Assembly: GCA_945906945.1 (NCBI GenBank)
Contig: CAMDSZ010000004.1
Location: 1 to 38,285, forward strand
Length of the DNA stretch: 38,285 nt
Origin: Akkermansia muciniphila
GTDB taxonomy: Bacteria > Verrucomicrobiota > Verrucomicrobiia > Chthoniobacterales > Chthoniobacteraceae
Reading direction: 5' to 3'
The notes under the pieces are model-generated. The model saw nothing but the letters and a program-made list of their open reading frames with translations. It was not told where the DNA came from and made no database searches. The position numbers and the translations under genes are program-made. Below, piece by piece: positions 18,553 through 27,280 of this stretch (the stretch's first letter is position 1; the number at the start of each line of letters is the position of its first letter).

Positions 18553-18711
18553 GCTTAAGTATCAGCGAAGAAACCTCCGCCACGCGAGCCGCTTGTTTCA
18601 CGAACAACACCCGCGTGCATCTCAACTCTCCAACCGCCCGTGGACGCGCTTGAGCGTGCGCAGCATTCTCAGACACCAGGTGACGTCTGCCGACACCAAC
18701 ATCCGAGAGAT

Positions 18712-18759
18712 CACTGCATTATCCACTGCATTATCCACTGCATTATCCACTGCATTATC
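18712..18759. repeat. 4 x 12 bp perfect tandem repeat
   Basis: The unit CACTGCATTATC occurs four times in a row without mismatch, directly in the gap between the foldase gene stop (18779) and the TPR gene start (18552). A perfect array suggests a recent, possibly length-variable expansion. Any ORF through it is an artefact of the 12-base periodicity. Confidence 0.95.
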
Positions 18760-18778
18760 CTTACGCTCAAGACAGCGA

Positions 18779-20293
18779 CTACTGTACTGAACCGCGCGCC
18801 TGCATCGTCATCTGCAAGCCCGAGGAAGCGCGCTGCCGATCGATCCACTCAACCAACAGGCCATCCACACGGCCTGTTTCGAGCATCGGCATCAGTCCCG
18901 CCTTTTGTTTCTCGAAGTCTTCCTCGTTGATCGGCAGTTTCTTTGACAAAAACACGATCAGTGAACCGTCTTTGCCGTCGAGCGGAGCGCTCAGCTGCCC
19001 GTCTTTGAGCTCCAGCGCGCTATTCTGGATCACTGAGGCATCCTCGACTTTCAGGGAGGAATCCCCGCGAGAAAACGGCTCGATGGCTTCCGCCTTCAGT
19101 CCAGCCGCCTCGGCCGCAGCCGCAAACCCTTTGCCAGCCTTCAACGCCTCGTCGATCTTGCCGCGCGCTTCCGAGGCTTTCAATGAAAGGGCCTCACGCG
19201 TGCGCTCCGATTTGAGCCGCTCCTCGAGCTGCGCCTTCGCCTCCTCAAAGGACAAGGGCCGCGCATCCTGCACCTCCAGGAGTTTCACCACAAAATACCC
19301 CTGCGGCGTCCCGACAATATCCGACACCGGCTTTTCTTTTGTGAGCTGGAAAGCCGCGTTAACAACGCGCGGTTGGTTGGAGAACTCCTGCAGCCGCTCG
19401 CCCATCGAGAACATCGGGCTCGCCTTAAACTCCACCTCGAACTGTTTGGCCAAATCCTCGCTCTTGGAAGTCTGCTCCATCATCGCGGCGGCAAAATCAG
19501 CCGCCTTGTCCACCACCTTCTGCATGGCTTCCGCACTGGGACGCTCGCCTTCCTTTTCACCCTTGGGCAACTCAAAATGCACGTATTCGACCTTCCGCTT
19601 TTCATCCGTCTTCAAGCCATCTTTGCGCGCTTCAAAAGCGGACTGCAGATCTTCCGCCGAAACGGAAACCGTCTTGGCGATTTCTTCCTTTGAAACGCGC
19701 ACCACCGACGCCTCGACCTTCTGATACTGCTGGCTGTAGGCCTGCTCGAGCTCGTCCCGAGCCGGAGCGCTGCTCGCGGCAAGAACATTGCGCAGCGCCT
19801 GCAACCGCAGCACGTCCCGCACCAACTCCTCCAGGTGCATGGCATTCATCCCGCGCGGGGCGAGCAGGCTTTGAAGTGCCATCAGATAACGCGAGTGATC
19901 ATACTGTCCGCTGGACTTGAACGCGGACATCGATTTGATCGTTTCTGTAATTTCATTTTCCGTGGGCAGAATCCCCATCTTGCGAGCCTGCTGGCGAAGC
20001 ACGAGTGTGTTCCAAACGTAGTTGTCCACGGCATCCTGCATCGTGCGCGCATTGCCCGAGAGGGGGATGAGCACGTCGAACATCCCGAGCGCTCGGCAGA
20101 TCTCAAACTGCCTTCCAATCGCACCGTATTCTACGGAGGGCACGTTCCGGCCGTAAATAACGCCGACGCTGTCAGAGCCCAAACGGTCCAGCCTCGTCCC
20201 GGGTCCCCCGTACAAAACGACAAAAGCGATGATTACGAGCACGGTGAGCGTAATCAAAAGGGGCTGCTGAAAACGGCGAAGAAGGTTGATCAT
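18779..20293 (-). CDS. Membrane-anchored PpiD/SurA-like peptidyl-prolyl isomerase/chaperone
   Basis: This 504-residue protein is a predicted periplasmic folding factor tethered to the inner membrane. Start is ATG 20293 (MINLLRRF). A single membrane segment lies at residues 11-28 with positive residues before it. A SurA_N-like helical region (about 55-190) includes DAVDNYVWNTLVLRQQARKMGI. The parvulin-type region (about 220-370) contains YVHFELP, MFSMGERL, VSDIVGTPQGYFVVKLLE. A long helical tail follows. The order anchor, SurA_N, parvulin is that of PpiD-like proteins. The parvulin catalytic residues are not clearly conserved, so it may be mainly a chaperone. It lies 237 bases after the ketoacyl synthase gene. 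Confidence 0.82.
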   Translation of the reverse strand: MINLLRRFQQPLLITLTVLVIIAFVVLYGGPGTRLDRLGSDSVGVIYGRNVPSVEYGAIGRQFEICRALGMFDVLIPLSGNARTMQDAVDNYVWNTLVLRQQARKMGILPTENEITETIKSMSAFKSSGQYDHSRYLMALQSLLAPRGMNAMHLEELVRDVLRLQALRNVLAASSAPARDELEQAYSQQYQKVEASVVRVSKEEIAKTVSVSAEDLQSAFEARKDGLKTDEKRKVEYVHFELPKGEKEGERPSAEAMQKVVDKAADFAAAMMEQTSKSEDLAKQFEVEFKASPMFSMGERLQEFSNQPRVVNAAFQLTKEKPVSDIVGTPQGYFVVKLLEVQDARPLSFEEAKAQLEERLKSERTREALSLKASEARGKIDEALKAGKGFAAAAEAAGLKAEAIEPFSRGDSSLKVEDASVIQNSALELKDGQLSAPLDGKDGSLIVFLSKKLPINEEDFEKQKAGLMPMLETGRVDGLLVEWIDRQRASSGLQMTMQARGSVQ

Positions 20294-20530
20294 GGCTAGG
20301 GGTTGAAGATGTAGACCGAAAGAACAGGCTTCGCCTTGCGACGAAGCCATCTGATTTCCTGCGAACTCACGCGTAGAATCGGGGCTTTTGGAACCCTACA
20401 CTCAAAGCGCGAAAATGCAAAACGCGAGACTACGACCCAGCGCACGCCTCGCAACCTGTTTTATTAAGACCCTGTACCCCCAGCGCGCACCCAACCGTTC
20501 CCAATTCTCAAGCGCTCCCTTGAGCCCCCC

Positions 20531-21712
20531 TCAGGTCTGTTCGCCTCGTACACGCGATAGAAGCACCGCGGCATTGTGTCCGCCCATTCCTGAGGCAATC
20601 TTCAAAATCCGCTCTCCGACCCCTGGGTTCCACGCCGTGGAGGCTAGCATCAGCCCGGTCGGCGCGCTCAGATGCGGCGCGCAGCCCGGCACCTCGCCCG
20701 TCCTCAGCGCCCCCGCCAGAAGCGCCACGTCCAGCAGGCCACTCGCGCCCAGGGTGTGGCCGGTCAAAGGCTTGAGCGGCAACAGGGCGGGAACGCCGGC
20801 GGCGTCCGAAAACGCCGCCCGGATCCCATTCAATTCGGAAACCGCATGCACGCGGGTTCCCGTCGTATGGGTGCAAATCCGTGCGGGTGCGTGAACGCCC
20901 GCTCCGCCGATTCCACCGCAGACCGACCGCAAGAGCCGGGCCAGCGCCAGGCCATCTTCGGGCGTGGCCAGCGAATCATATGCGTCGCTGTTGGCTGCGT
21001 AGCGCTCCACACGACAAAACCACCGCGCCGGGTCCAATCCGGGCGCACCCTCCAGAGTAATCGCCACCCCGGACTCCCCTGGCAAAAAACCGGTGGTCGC
21101 CGCGGAAAACGGATCATTCAAACCGTCCTTCGCCAGCAGACCTGCATCCGAGAAATCCCGGAGCAACTCCGGCACCAGCGGCAATTCGGAGGCCAGGACC
21201 AGCGCGCGCGGCGCCTGACCGGAACCGACGGCCATGGCCGCCAGACCCAAGGCGTCCAGCCCGGATGAACATCCATTGGACAGTAGCTGCCAAGGGCCAC
21301 GCACCCCCAGCTCGATGCTCACCGCTGCGGCGATTTCGCTGTGAATGGAGTTACTCGCGCGCAGCTTGCGCATCGGCCGTCGCCACGCGTGGGCGCCCAG
21401 AAGCTCGCCGGCGTTCCCGCGACTGCTCGCCGCGAAAATCCATGCGTCTCCAAGCGCTTCGGCCGACCAACCCGCCGATTCCACCGCGCGCCTTGCCACA
21501 TGAACCGCAAGATTCGACGCGGCCCCGTAGCGCCTGCCTTTCAAAAACGCCCGTTGCCCGATCCTCCCGATCGGAAGATGCTCCACCCCCGCAACCGCAT
21601 GCCCCGTGGACAAACCCGTGCCGCCCTGTGCCCACCTTCGAAGGCACTCCTCTAGATCATTCCCCAACCCGCAAACGGCCTCGACCCCGGTGATGAACAC
21701 TGGATTCACCAT
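20531..21712 (-). CDS. Stand-alone beta-ketoacyl synthase-like thiolase-fold enzyme
   Basis: This 393-residue protein has the ketoacyl synthase fold that condenses acyl and malonyl thioesters. The catalytic triad is present: Cys148 in SNGCSSGLDA, His282 in THTTGTRVHAVSE and His319 in LKPLTGHTLGASG, with PGESGVAITLE between. The His282 motif deviates from the common HGTGT (Thr replaces the first Gly). Overall it is shorter and more divergent than FabF (about 410). No acyl carrier protein, ketoreductase or other fatty-acid gene is nearby. It starts at ATG 21712, overlapping the stop of the upstream YmdB gene by one base, so the two are coupled. It is probably a special-purpose synthase rather than housekeeping FabF. 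Confidence 0.85.
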   Translation of the reverse strand: MVNPVFITGVEAVCGLGNDLEECLRRWAQGGTGLSTGHAVAGVEHLPIGRIGQRAFLKGRRYGAASNLAVHVARRAVESAGWSAEALGDAWIFAASSRGNAGELLGAHAWRRPMRKLRASNSIHSEIAAAVSIELGVRGPWQLLSNGCSSGLDALGLAAMAVGSGQAPRALVLASELPLVPELLRDFSDAGLLAKDGLNDPFSAATTGFLPGESGVAITLEGAPGLDPARWFCRVERYAANSDAYDSLATPEDGLALARLLRSVCGGIGGAGVHAPARICTHTTGTRVHAVSELNGIRAAFSDAAGVPALLPLKPLTGHTLGASGLLDVALLAGALRTGEVPGCAPHLSAPTGLMLASTAWNPGVGERILKIASGMGGHNAAVLLSRVRGEQT

Positions 21713-22506
21713 CAACCCTCCGTAGGCGCCCTGTGCACCACCCGCTCGATATGCATCGCGCGGCCGCTGGTTTCATCAATATCGATCAGCGCTCCGTGCA
21801 AAACCACAGGCCCCTTCGCGATCGGATACGTCACGGGCCTGCTGATGAGAAACCGCTGGATGATCGAATCGGCATCCCGGCCGAGCACGCCGTCCACCGG
21901 CCCGCACATTCCGGCGTCGCACAGGAAGGCTGTGCCTCCGGGGAAAATCTGCTCGTCGGCGGTTTGCGTGTGCGTGTGGGTTCCGACCACAGCGGAGACG
22001 CGGCCGTCCAAAAACCGGCCCATCGCAATTTTCTCACTGGTGGTTTCCGCGTGCACATCCACAAAAATCACCGAAGTCTGTTCACGCATTTTCGACACCT
22101 CCGCGTCCATCGCCAGAAACGGATTTTCCAACGGCGGCTGCATGAACGTGCGGCCCTGCACATTGATCACGCCGACTTTTCCCTTCGCGGTATCAAGCAC
22201 AACGGATCCGTAACCGACCGTGCCCGGCGGATAATTAAGCGGACGCAGCAGGCGCGGCTCGGTGGGCATGTAGGGAATCACGTCTTTCTGATCCCACACA
22301 TGATCGCCTGTGGTGATGACCGCCACGCCTGCCCGCAGCAAATCCACGCTGATCTTTGGACTGATGCCGCGGCCTCCAGCCGAATTCTCACCATTTGCCA
22401 CGATGAAATCCACGCCACGCTCCTTTTTGAACCAAGGCAGCGCGTCAATCACCGCCTTACGTCCTGGTTCGCCAACGATGTCACCGAGAAAAAGAAGCCT
22501 GAGCAT
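21712..22506 (-). CDS. ymdB: YmdB-family metallophosphoesterase
   Basis: This 264-residue protein belongs to the YmdB family (TIGR00282) of bimetal phosphodiesterases. In Bacillus the family member hydrolyses 2',3'-cyclic AMP and influences biofilm and motility decisions. Metal-binding motifs are in order: LFLGDIVGEPGR at 5-16, NGENSAGGRGIS near 40, TTGDHVWDQKD near 66, VDVHAETTSEK near 148 and VVGTHTHTQTADE near 173. Length is typical. Coupling to a ketoacyl synthase is unusual to my knowledge. The activity is inferred from family and motifs. Confidence 0.9.
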   Translation of the reverse strand: MLRLLFLGDIVGEPGRKAVIDALPWFKKERGVDFIVANGENSAGGRGISPKISVDLLRAGVAVITTGDHVWDQKDVIPYMPTEPRLLRPLNYPPGTVGYGSVVLDTAKGKVGVINVQGRTFMQPPLENPFLAMDAEVSKMREQTSVIFVDVHAETTSEKIAMGRFLDGRVSAVVGTHTHTQTADEQIFPGGTAFLCDAGMCGPVDGVLGRDADSIIQRFLISRPVTYPIAKGPVVLHGALIDIDETSGRAMHIERVVHRAPTEG

Positions 22507-22996
22507 GCCCTCTTGTTAGAACCAACACAGGCATCTGGCGAACCGTTTCCTAAGGGATTGGCCAATTTTGCTTCGGAAAAGCGCGCGGCCCACTCTTTGC
22601 GGCGCAGAACATCCACATTCTCAAAAAAGCGCTCCTTCGACAATCCCTGGGACCGCGTAGCCCCAGCTGCGCCCACGCGTGGATTGCACCAAAGAGGTGG
22701 CGAAGCAGCGAAGAGGCGCAACCCAGATGTAAGGACGTGTCCCAGATGTAGGGACGTGTAAGCGCAGCTGGGGCTACGCGCTCCCAGGGGGCAAACGCTT
22801 CGCTCCGAGCGTGGCTGTCATCAGCTCGCGCTTCTGAAGCTTTGGGGCCAGCAACTGAATTTACCAACGCCAACTATTGGAACCAAAAACACCTTCACAT
22901 GACCGAAGTTGAAGACTGGCAGCGATTCACGCATTAGGATAGTCCTGGTTCATCTCGGCTGGTTCGCCGACCGAATCGTCCTCGCGACAGTCGACC
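22507..22996. other. Non-coding gap with palindromic repeat element
   Basis: This 490-base divergent gap between ymdB (minus) and the MFS gene (plus) has no convincing gene. Apparent ORFs are short and unlike any family. It contains the large inverted repeat at 22647-22787 with a tandem 19-base duplication inside. Promoters for both flanking genes must lie here, but I cannot name clear hexamers. Confidence 0.6.
22647..22787. repeat. Imperfect 26-bp inverted repeat element with internal direct repeats
   Basis: The left arm (22647-22672) and right arm (22762-22787) are inverse complements with a single mismatch, built on GCGTAGCCCCAGCTGCGC, and enclose about 89 bases. Inside are a 10-base palindrome CCACGCGTGG (22673-22682) and two copies of a 19-base unit at 22722-22740 and 22741-22759 differing at one base. 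Structure and location resemble REP/BIME or MITE-type intergenic elements. No transposase is nearby, so movement would depend on a protein encoded elsewhere. Confidence 0.8.
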
Positions 22997-24286
22997 ATGA
23001 ACTCTACCCCCACAAAAATCCGCCACCGCATCATCGGGGTGACGATGCTGATGGCTTTCATTTTGTACCTCGACCGGATCTGCATGGGCGAGATTGTGAA
23101 GTCCGCCTCGTTTAACAACGACCTGCAGCTTACCAACGAGGAAATCGGGCGCGTTCTAGGAGCGTTTTTTTTCACCTACGCCCTGCTGCAGGTCCCGGCT
23201 GGATGGGCAAGCGACAGGTTCGGCGCGCGTCCGATGCTGACCATCTACATCGTGCTCTGGTCTTTTTTCACTGCGTTAACGGGTTTTGTAATGAGCTTCG
23301 CAGGGCTGCTTGCGGCGCGCTTGCTCTGCGGGGTGGCCGAGGCAGGCGCCTATCCGACTTCGATGGCGATGGTCCGCAAATGGATTCCCGTCAGCGACCG
23401 CGCCACCGCGAGTGGAATGGTGGCTCTGGGCGGACGCATCGGCGGAACTCTCGCGCCATTCCTCACCATTTGGCTGATCGTGACGATGGGGAACTGGCGG
23501 ACCTCACTTTGGATCGACGGGGCAATCGGACTTGTCATTGCGTTTGTGTTCTGGAGGGTCGTGCGTTCCAGCCCACATGAGCATCCGCGGGTGAATGCCG
23601 CTGAAATCGAGTTGATCGGCAAATCCGAAGGTGAAGCTCCCCTGAATGCGCGGGAGTTTAAAAGCGCCATCGGCAGCCTGCTCAAAAGCCGCAGTCTTTG
23701 GTGCAACTCCGCAGCTCAAGTCCTGCAAAACATCGGCTGGGGATTTCTGGTGACATGGCTTCCGACTTATTTGGTGAGGGAACGCGGCGTCGGCGAGGTT
23801 GAGGGAGGTCGGATGCTCACCTGCATCCTCGCCTTCGGCATGCTCGGCCAGATTGCCGGCGGCTTCTACTGCGACTGGGCGACGCGTCGTTTCGGCCTGC
23901 GTTGGGGCAGGGTGCTGCCGATGGCCAGCGCGATGACCGTCTGCGCAGCCGCATATGCATGCTGCCCTTTTGCAACCTCCACCTGGGCCTTGGTGTGTTG
24001 TTGCGCCCTTGTTTCACTTTGCACAGATCTTGCCAACCCTGCCCTTTGGGCCTTCATGGGCGACGTCGGCGGTAGAGCCACTGCCGCCGCCGGCGGATGG
24101 GGCAACATGTGGGGCAACCTTGGTGCAAGCGCGGGAGCTCTGCTCATCCCATGGCTAATGCGGGTTGGCGGTGGCGACGGCAAGGTCCTCGTGTTCCTGA
24201 CCCTCTCCGCTTGCTTCGTGCTGGCGGGCTTGCTGGTGCTGCCAATGGACGCCACCAAAAAACTGATTCCCGCCGAGTCCAAATGA
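22997..24286 (+). CDS. Major facilitator superfamily transporter, anion:cation symporter type
   Basis: This 429-residue inner-membrane transporter has about twelve hydrophobic segments in two halves. Residues 12-30 include FILYLDRICMGE, an LDR motif typical of the ACS (hexuronate, phthalate, tartrate) family. The loop between helices 2 and 3 carries GWASDRFGARP, the MFS motif A. RLLCGVAEAGAYPTSMAM near residue 110 matches the family's conserved R-x2-x-G-x2-E-A helix. Likely substrates are organic or sugar acids, not determinable further. It stands alone on the plus strand and converges on the oxygenase gene 31 bases later. No clear ribosome-binding site precedes ATG 22997. Confidence 0.9.
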   Translation: MNSTPTKIRHRIIGVTMLMAFILYLDRICMGEIVKSASFNNDLQLTNEEIGRVLGAFFFTYALLQVPAGWASDRFGARPMLTIYIVLWSFFTALTGFVMSFAGLLAARLLCGVAEAGAYPTSMAMVRKWIPVSDRATASGMVALGGRIGGTLAPFLTIWLIVTMGNWRTSLWIDGAIGLVIAFVFWRVVRSSPHEHPRVNAAEIELIGKSEGEAPLNAREFKSAIGSLLKSRSLWCNSAAQVLQNIGWGFLVTWLPTYLVRERGVGEVEGGRMLTCILAFGMLGQIAGGFYCDWATRRFGLRWGRVLPMASAMTVCAAAYACCPFATSTWALVCCCALVSLCTDLANPALWAFMGDVGGRATAAAGGWGNMWGNLGASAGALLIPWLMRVGGGDGKVLVFLTLSACFVLAGLLVLPMDATKKLIPAESK

Positions 24287-24317
24287 CTGGCCATTGACCA
24301 AAATCATCGGGTGCTTC

Positions 24318-24914
24318 TTAGCGTTCCCGGAACCAACCCGTGATGCTCATGCGCGTCTTGCGCGCTGGCAGAACTTCATGCCAGAAGTCCTCCGAAAGAA
24401 AACACACCAGCGTTCCCATCCTGGGTTCGATGAGCACAAACGCCCCAGTCTTATCCCCGATGGTGGTCCATAGCTTCAATTCCCCTCCGTCACCCGGCTG
24501 CCAGTTTGGGTTGAGGTAAAGAATCACTGTCACAATCCGCCCCCGCGTCCCGGCGTGCCGGTCCAAATGCGCCTTGTAGAACGCCCCCTGCGGATACACG
24601 GCGAAGTGGCCTTCAAATTCAAACAGTCCAAGAAAAAAGCGCTGGTTCAACGCGAGCCGCAGCCCCTCGAGCTTGTCCAAATAGCGCTGCTGTTCCTGCG
24701 TGGCCTCACCAGGCACCAACCACAAAATATGATCCCTCCGAATGTCCTCGTGCACTGCGAGGCCCGCACCACGGCCCACGCCGGCCCTTTGGAATTCTCC
24801 TTCGAGACAAGCCTCCTCGCATTCCCGACTCAACAAGAGACCATCGCTCTCATCTAAACATCCCGCCATCGTTGCCCAGCCAGATTGATCCATCGCGCTA
24901 AGGATGCCTTGCAT
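24318..24914 (-). CDS. 2-oxoglutarate/Fe(II) oxygenase, SM-20/prolyl-hydroxylase type
   Basis: This 198-residue protein is a predicted Fe(II)- and 2-oxoglutarate-dependent hydroxylase. The iron triad is visible: His116 and Asp118 in YKAHLDRH, and His179 in FWHEVLPA. Arg188 in TRMSITGWFR would bind the co-substrate carboxylate. YLNPNWQPGDGGELKLW fits the core strands. The arrangement matches the SM-20/PHD-like group, whose members hydroxylate proteins. The target here is unknown. It starts at ATG 24914 and is convergent with the MFS gene. Confidence 0.9.
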   Translation of the reverse strand: MQGILSAMDQSGWATMAGCLDESDGLLLSRECEEACLEGEFQRAGVGRGAGLAVHEDIRRDHILWLVPGEATQEQQRYLDKLEGLRLALNQRFFLGLFEFEGHFAVYPQGAFYKAHLDRHAGTRGRIVTVILYLNPNWQPGDGGELKLWTTIGDKTGAFVLIEPRMGTLVCFLSEDFWHEVLPARKTRMSITGWFRER

Positions 24915-25038
24915 CCATTCAACAGCACCTGATACGCCCCAATAGCCAGCGAAATCCCAATCTTTCCAAAAATATCACCCGCAGAAAAGCGCTTAGCGCG
25001 GCGTGACGCAACGATGCGGGTAGGGTACAGTCTCGCTC

Positions 25039-26406
25039 ATGCGCCGCCCCCAGCCGACGGAAGCCAAACACCGGCCTTTTGCTAAAATCAAAGCAGCCTG
25101 CGGCATCGCCAAAATCCGCCCCGCATTCCAGCGTTCCTCCACAGCCGCTTTTATTGGTCTTTGCGCTGGAAACTCGATGCTCGTGAGCTGTCTGTTTTGG
25201 ATCGGCGTAAACCTCGGCCTGCATTCTGATCTCGCAGCCCAAAAGGTCAGCCCGCTCGCGAAGGCTCCGAGCTGGGATTGGCTCGCTTCCTGCGCCCATA
25301 CCTTCAAGCGCTCTGAGTTTCTGCAGATCCTCAACGAGCACTACGCCCCCGGGGACGCTGGCGCCGCGCATCTGCGCGTTACAGATGATTCAGTCCGGGT
25401 GCGGACCGGACCGGACCAATGGACGGAGGTGCCGTTCGCGTCCGAAACGACCCCGCAGACTCCGGGCCCGGCGCGGTTTTGGCGGAAAGCATCCGAGCTT
25501 CCTGCCGCGCCAGCATCAAGACCTTTAGAAAACCTGCACATAGCGATTGATCCGGGGCATCTGGGCGGCGACTGGGCGCAAATGGAGGCGCGCTATTTTC
25601 AAATCGGCAAGACCCAGCCAGTGATGGAGGGTGATCTGACTCTGCAGGTGGCGCGAAAACTCAAGCCGCTCCTTGAAGCCAAGGGTGCCCGGGTTTCGAT
25701 GTTGCGCTCAAGCGACGAACCGGTGACCCCGGAGCGGCCCAAAAGCCTGAGGGCGGCGGCGACAGCCGATCTGTCCGGCAATGTGAACGCGGACCGGATC
25801 CGGCTGCACAGCGAGTTGTTTTTTTACCGGATCAGCGAGATCCGGGCGCGTGCAATGGCGGTGAACGAGCGGTTGAAACCGGACCTGGTGGTTTGCCTGC
25901 ATTTTAATGCGGAGGAATGGGGTAATCCCGAAGATCCGCAGTTGATCCCGCGCAATCATCTACACGCTTTGGTGAACGGCTGCTACGGCGCCCGAGAGCT
26001 CGAATGGGATGACGTCCGGGCGGAAATGCTGGAACATTTGTTTGCGCGTACGGCCGAGGAGGCGCTGCCTCTCAACGAGACCTTGGCGGAGGCGCTGGCG
26101 GAAGTCAGCGGCCTGCCTCCGTTCACTTATTTTTCAAGTAACGCGAAGCGGATCGGTGAAGGGCCGTATGTATACGCGCGGAACCTGCTCGCGAACCGGC
26201 TCTACAAGGCGCCAGTGGTGTTTTTGGAGCCCTATGTGATGAACAGCAGCCCGGTGTGGAAAAGGGTGCAGATGGGCGACTACCGCGGACTCAAAAGCGT
26301 AGATGGCGAGAGCGTGCCGAGTATCCTGTCCGAGTATGCGTCAGGCGTCGCTCAGGGACTGGTGCGGTATTACAGCACGCGGCGGGAAATAAAACAGACC
26401 CGGTAG
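25039..26406 (+). CDS. N-acetylmuramoyl-L-alanine amidase (Amidase_3)
   Basis: This zinc amidase cleaves the bond between N-acetylmuramic acid and L-alanine in peptidoglycan, for cell separation or wall turnover. The zinc motif is in IAIDPGHLGG (His174), followed by a glutamate in MEGDLTLQVARKL near 198 and DLVVCLHFNAEEWG near 285, the latter carrying the next ligand histidine. Three segments of family similarity appear in the right order. The N-terminal 70 residues carry one hydrophobic stretch (about 47-63), and residues 70-130 form an unrecognised region. ATG 25177 is an alternative start that would give a more compact export signal. A strong terminator lies 20 bases downstream. Confidence 0.88.
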   Translation: MRRPQPTEAKHRPFAKIKAACGIAKIRPAFQRSSTAAFIGLCAGNSMLVSCLFWIGVNLGLHSDLAAQKVSPLAKAPSWDWLASCAHTFKRSEFLQILNEHYAPGDAGAAHLRVTDDSVRVRTGPDQWTEVPFASETTPQTPGPARFWRKASELPAAPASRPLENLHIAIDPGHLGGDWAQMEARYFQIGKTQPVMEGDLTLQVARKLKPLLEAKGARVSMLRSSDEPVTPERPKSLRAAATADLSGNVNADRIRLHSELFFYRISEIRARAMAVNERLKPDLVVCLHFNAEEWGNPEDPQLIPRNHLHALVNGCYGARELEWDDVRAEMLEHLFARTAEEALPLNETLAEALAEVSGLPPFTYFSSNAKRIGEGPYVYARNLLANRLYKAPVVFLEPYVMNSSPVWKRVQMGDYRGLKSVDGESVPSILSEYASGVAQGLVRYYSTRREIKQTR

Positions 26407-26426
26407 AGGATACAGATGTGAAAAGC

Positions 26427-26458
26427 AAAACGCCAACGGGTGAGCCCGTTGGCGTTTT
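26427..26458. terminator. Bidirectional intrinsic terminator
   Basis: A perfect 14-base inverted repeat (AAAACGCCAACGGG and CCCGTTGGCGTTTT) surrounds a TGAG loop between convergent genes. The minus strand continues as TTTTGCTTTT, making it a strong terminator for the barrel gene. The plus strand ends in four Ts and should stop the amidase transcript less strongly. Confidence 0.9.
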
Positions 26459-26496
26459 GGAGTGAACAACAGCGAAGTTGGAGCAATCTGGACCGA

Positions 26497-27102
26497 TTAA
26501 AAGCCGATCGTGATACCAGCAGTGATCTGATGATTGACGCTTCGAGAGGTCCGCACCCCAGGCACAACGTCAAAACCACCGACAAAACGCGCACGATATG
26601 CAAGATCAATCGATACCTGCTCTGCCACTTTCAAGGACATGCCAGCCTTTGTCTGGGCAGCGAACAATGTGTCTGAACCATCTAAATCAGCACCGGCTAC
26701 CGTTCCATCCAACCTGCCATGGACAAAGCCATAGCCACCTGCCACGAAGACGGTAGCTGACTCCGCCAAATTTGTCCTCAACACTAAGTTTCCGAATCCA
26801 GACCATGCAGAAATGTCAACCCCAGTAGCCGCGATTCCTGCGACTGACTTCAAACCGTTGGTCGCCCAACCCCCTTCGAGCTCAAGACCAAAGTGCTCAT
26901 TCAAATTCACTCCAACGACACCATTAGTTGCAAAGCCTGCCTTCCACTTTGTTGACTGCCCTGCAACGTTCATTCCGGAAATAAACGAGACACCTGAATC
27001 CAGCTTAGTATAAACATTTTGCTCGGCTGCTTTCGCAGATGCAAAACAAGCAGTGGCTATCCCAGCGACAAAAGCTAATTTGGTGACAAAAATATTTTTC
27101 AT
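26497..27102 (-). CDS. Small outer-membrane beta-barrel protein
   Basis: This 201-residue protein starts with a clear Sec signal (MKNIFVTKLAFVAGIATACFASAKA, cleavage about residue 25). The rest alternates polar and apolar residues in about eight strands, with Gly- and Asp-rich turns, and ends in phenylalanine (TAGITIGF), the usual signal for barrel insertion. This fits an OmpA/OprF-like or Opa-like porin without a peptidoglycan-binding domain. The N-terminus shows KWKAGFATNGVVGVNLNEHFGLELEGGW, typical of the outer membrane beta-barrel family. Base composition is lower in GC than the neighbours. It has its own terminator and probably its own promoter. Function is unknown. Confidence 0.82.
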   Translation of the reverse strand: MKNIFVTKLAFVAGIATACFASAKAAEQNVYTKLDSGVSFISGMNVAGQSTKWKAGFATNGVVGVNLNEHFGLELEGGWATNGLKSVAGIAATGVDISAWSGFGNLVLRTNLAESATVFVAGGYGFVHGRLDGTVAGADLDGSDTLFAAQTKAGMSLKVAEQVSIDLAYRARFVGGFDVVPGVRTSRSVNHQITAGITIGF

Positions 27103-27154
27103 TGGTTCGTGTTTGTTGTTTCAGATTGCTGCGCACTGGCGCGGCTGATGGAAA

Positions 27155-27183
27155 ACCCTACTTTACTTCGAATAAGCACTCAA
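27155..27183 (-). promoter_or_regulatory. Putative sigma-70-like promoter of the barrel gene
   Basis: On the minus strand TTGAGT and TAGGGT are 17 bases apart, giving a leader of roughly 45 bases to the barrel gene ATG at 27102. The region is AT-rich. The match is partial (4 of 6 in each hexamer). Confidence 0.3.
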
Positions 27184-27280
27184 CACATGATGCGTTACAA
27201 TCTGGTGGCTTTTTATTTATCAACACTTTTTAGCTGAGAGCACCGTGAGAAAAATTTGGATGCTTCGACGAGCTTTTTCC

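Noticed and set aside
18551-18790. Plus-strand frame with repeated Thr-Ala-Leu-Ser units
   Set aside because: It only reflects the 12-base tandem repeat, which is divisible by three; no start signal or homology.
21733-22761. 342-residue plus-strand frame opposite ymdB
   Set aside because: Antisense to a clear YmdB gene and running into the palindromic element; rich in His and Arg, typical of shadow frames.
24838-25030. Short hydrophobic minus-strand stretch before the oxygenase gene (IGISLAIGAYQVLLNG), considered as a YidD-like remnant
   Set aside because: No start codon in its frame and none of the conserved YidD cysteine motif; too little to call a pseudogene.
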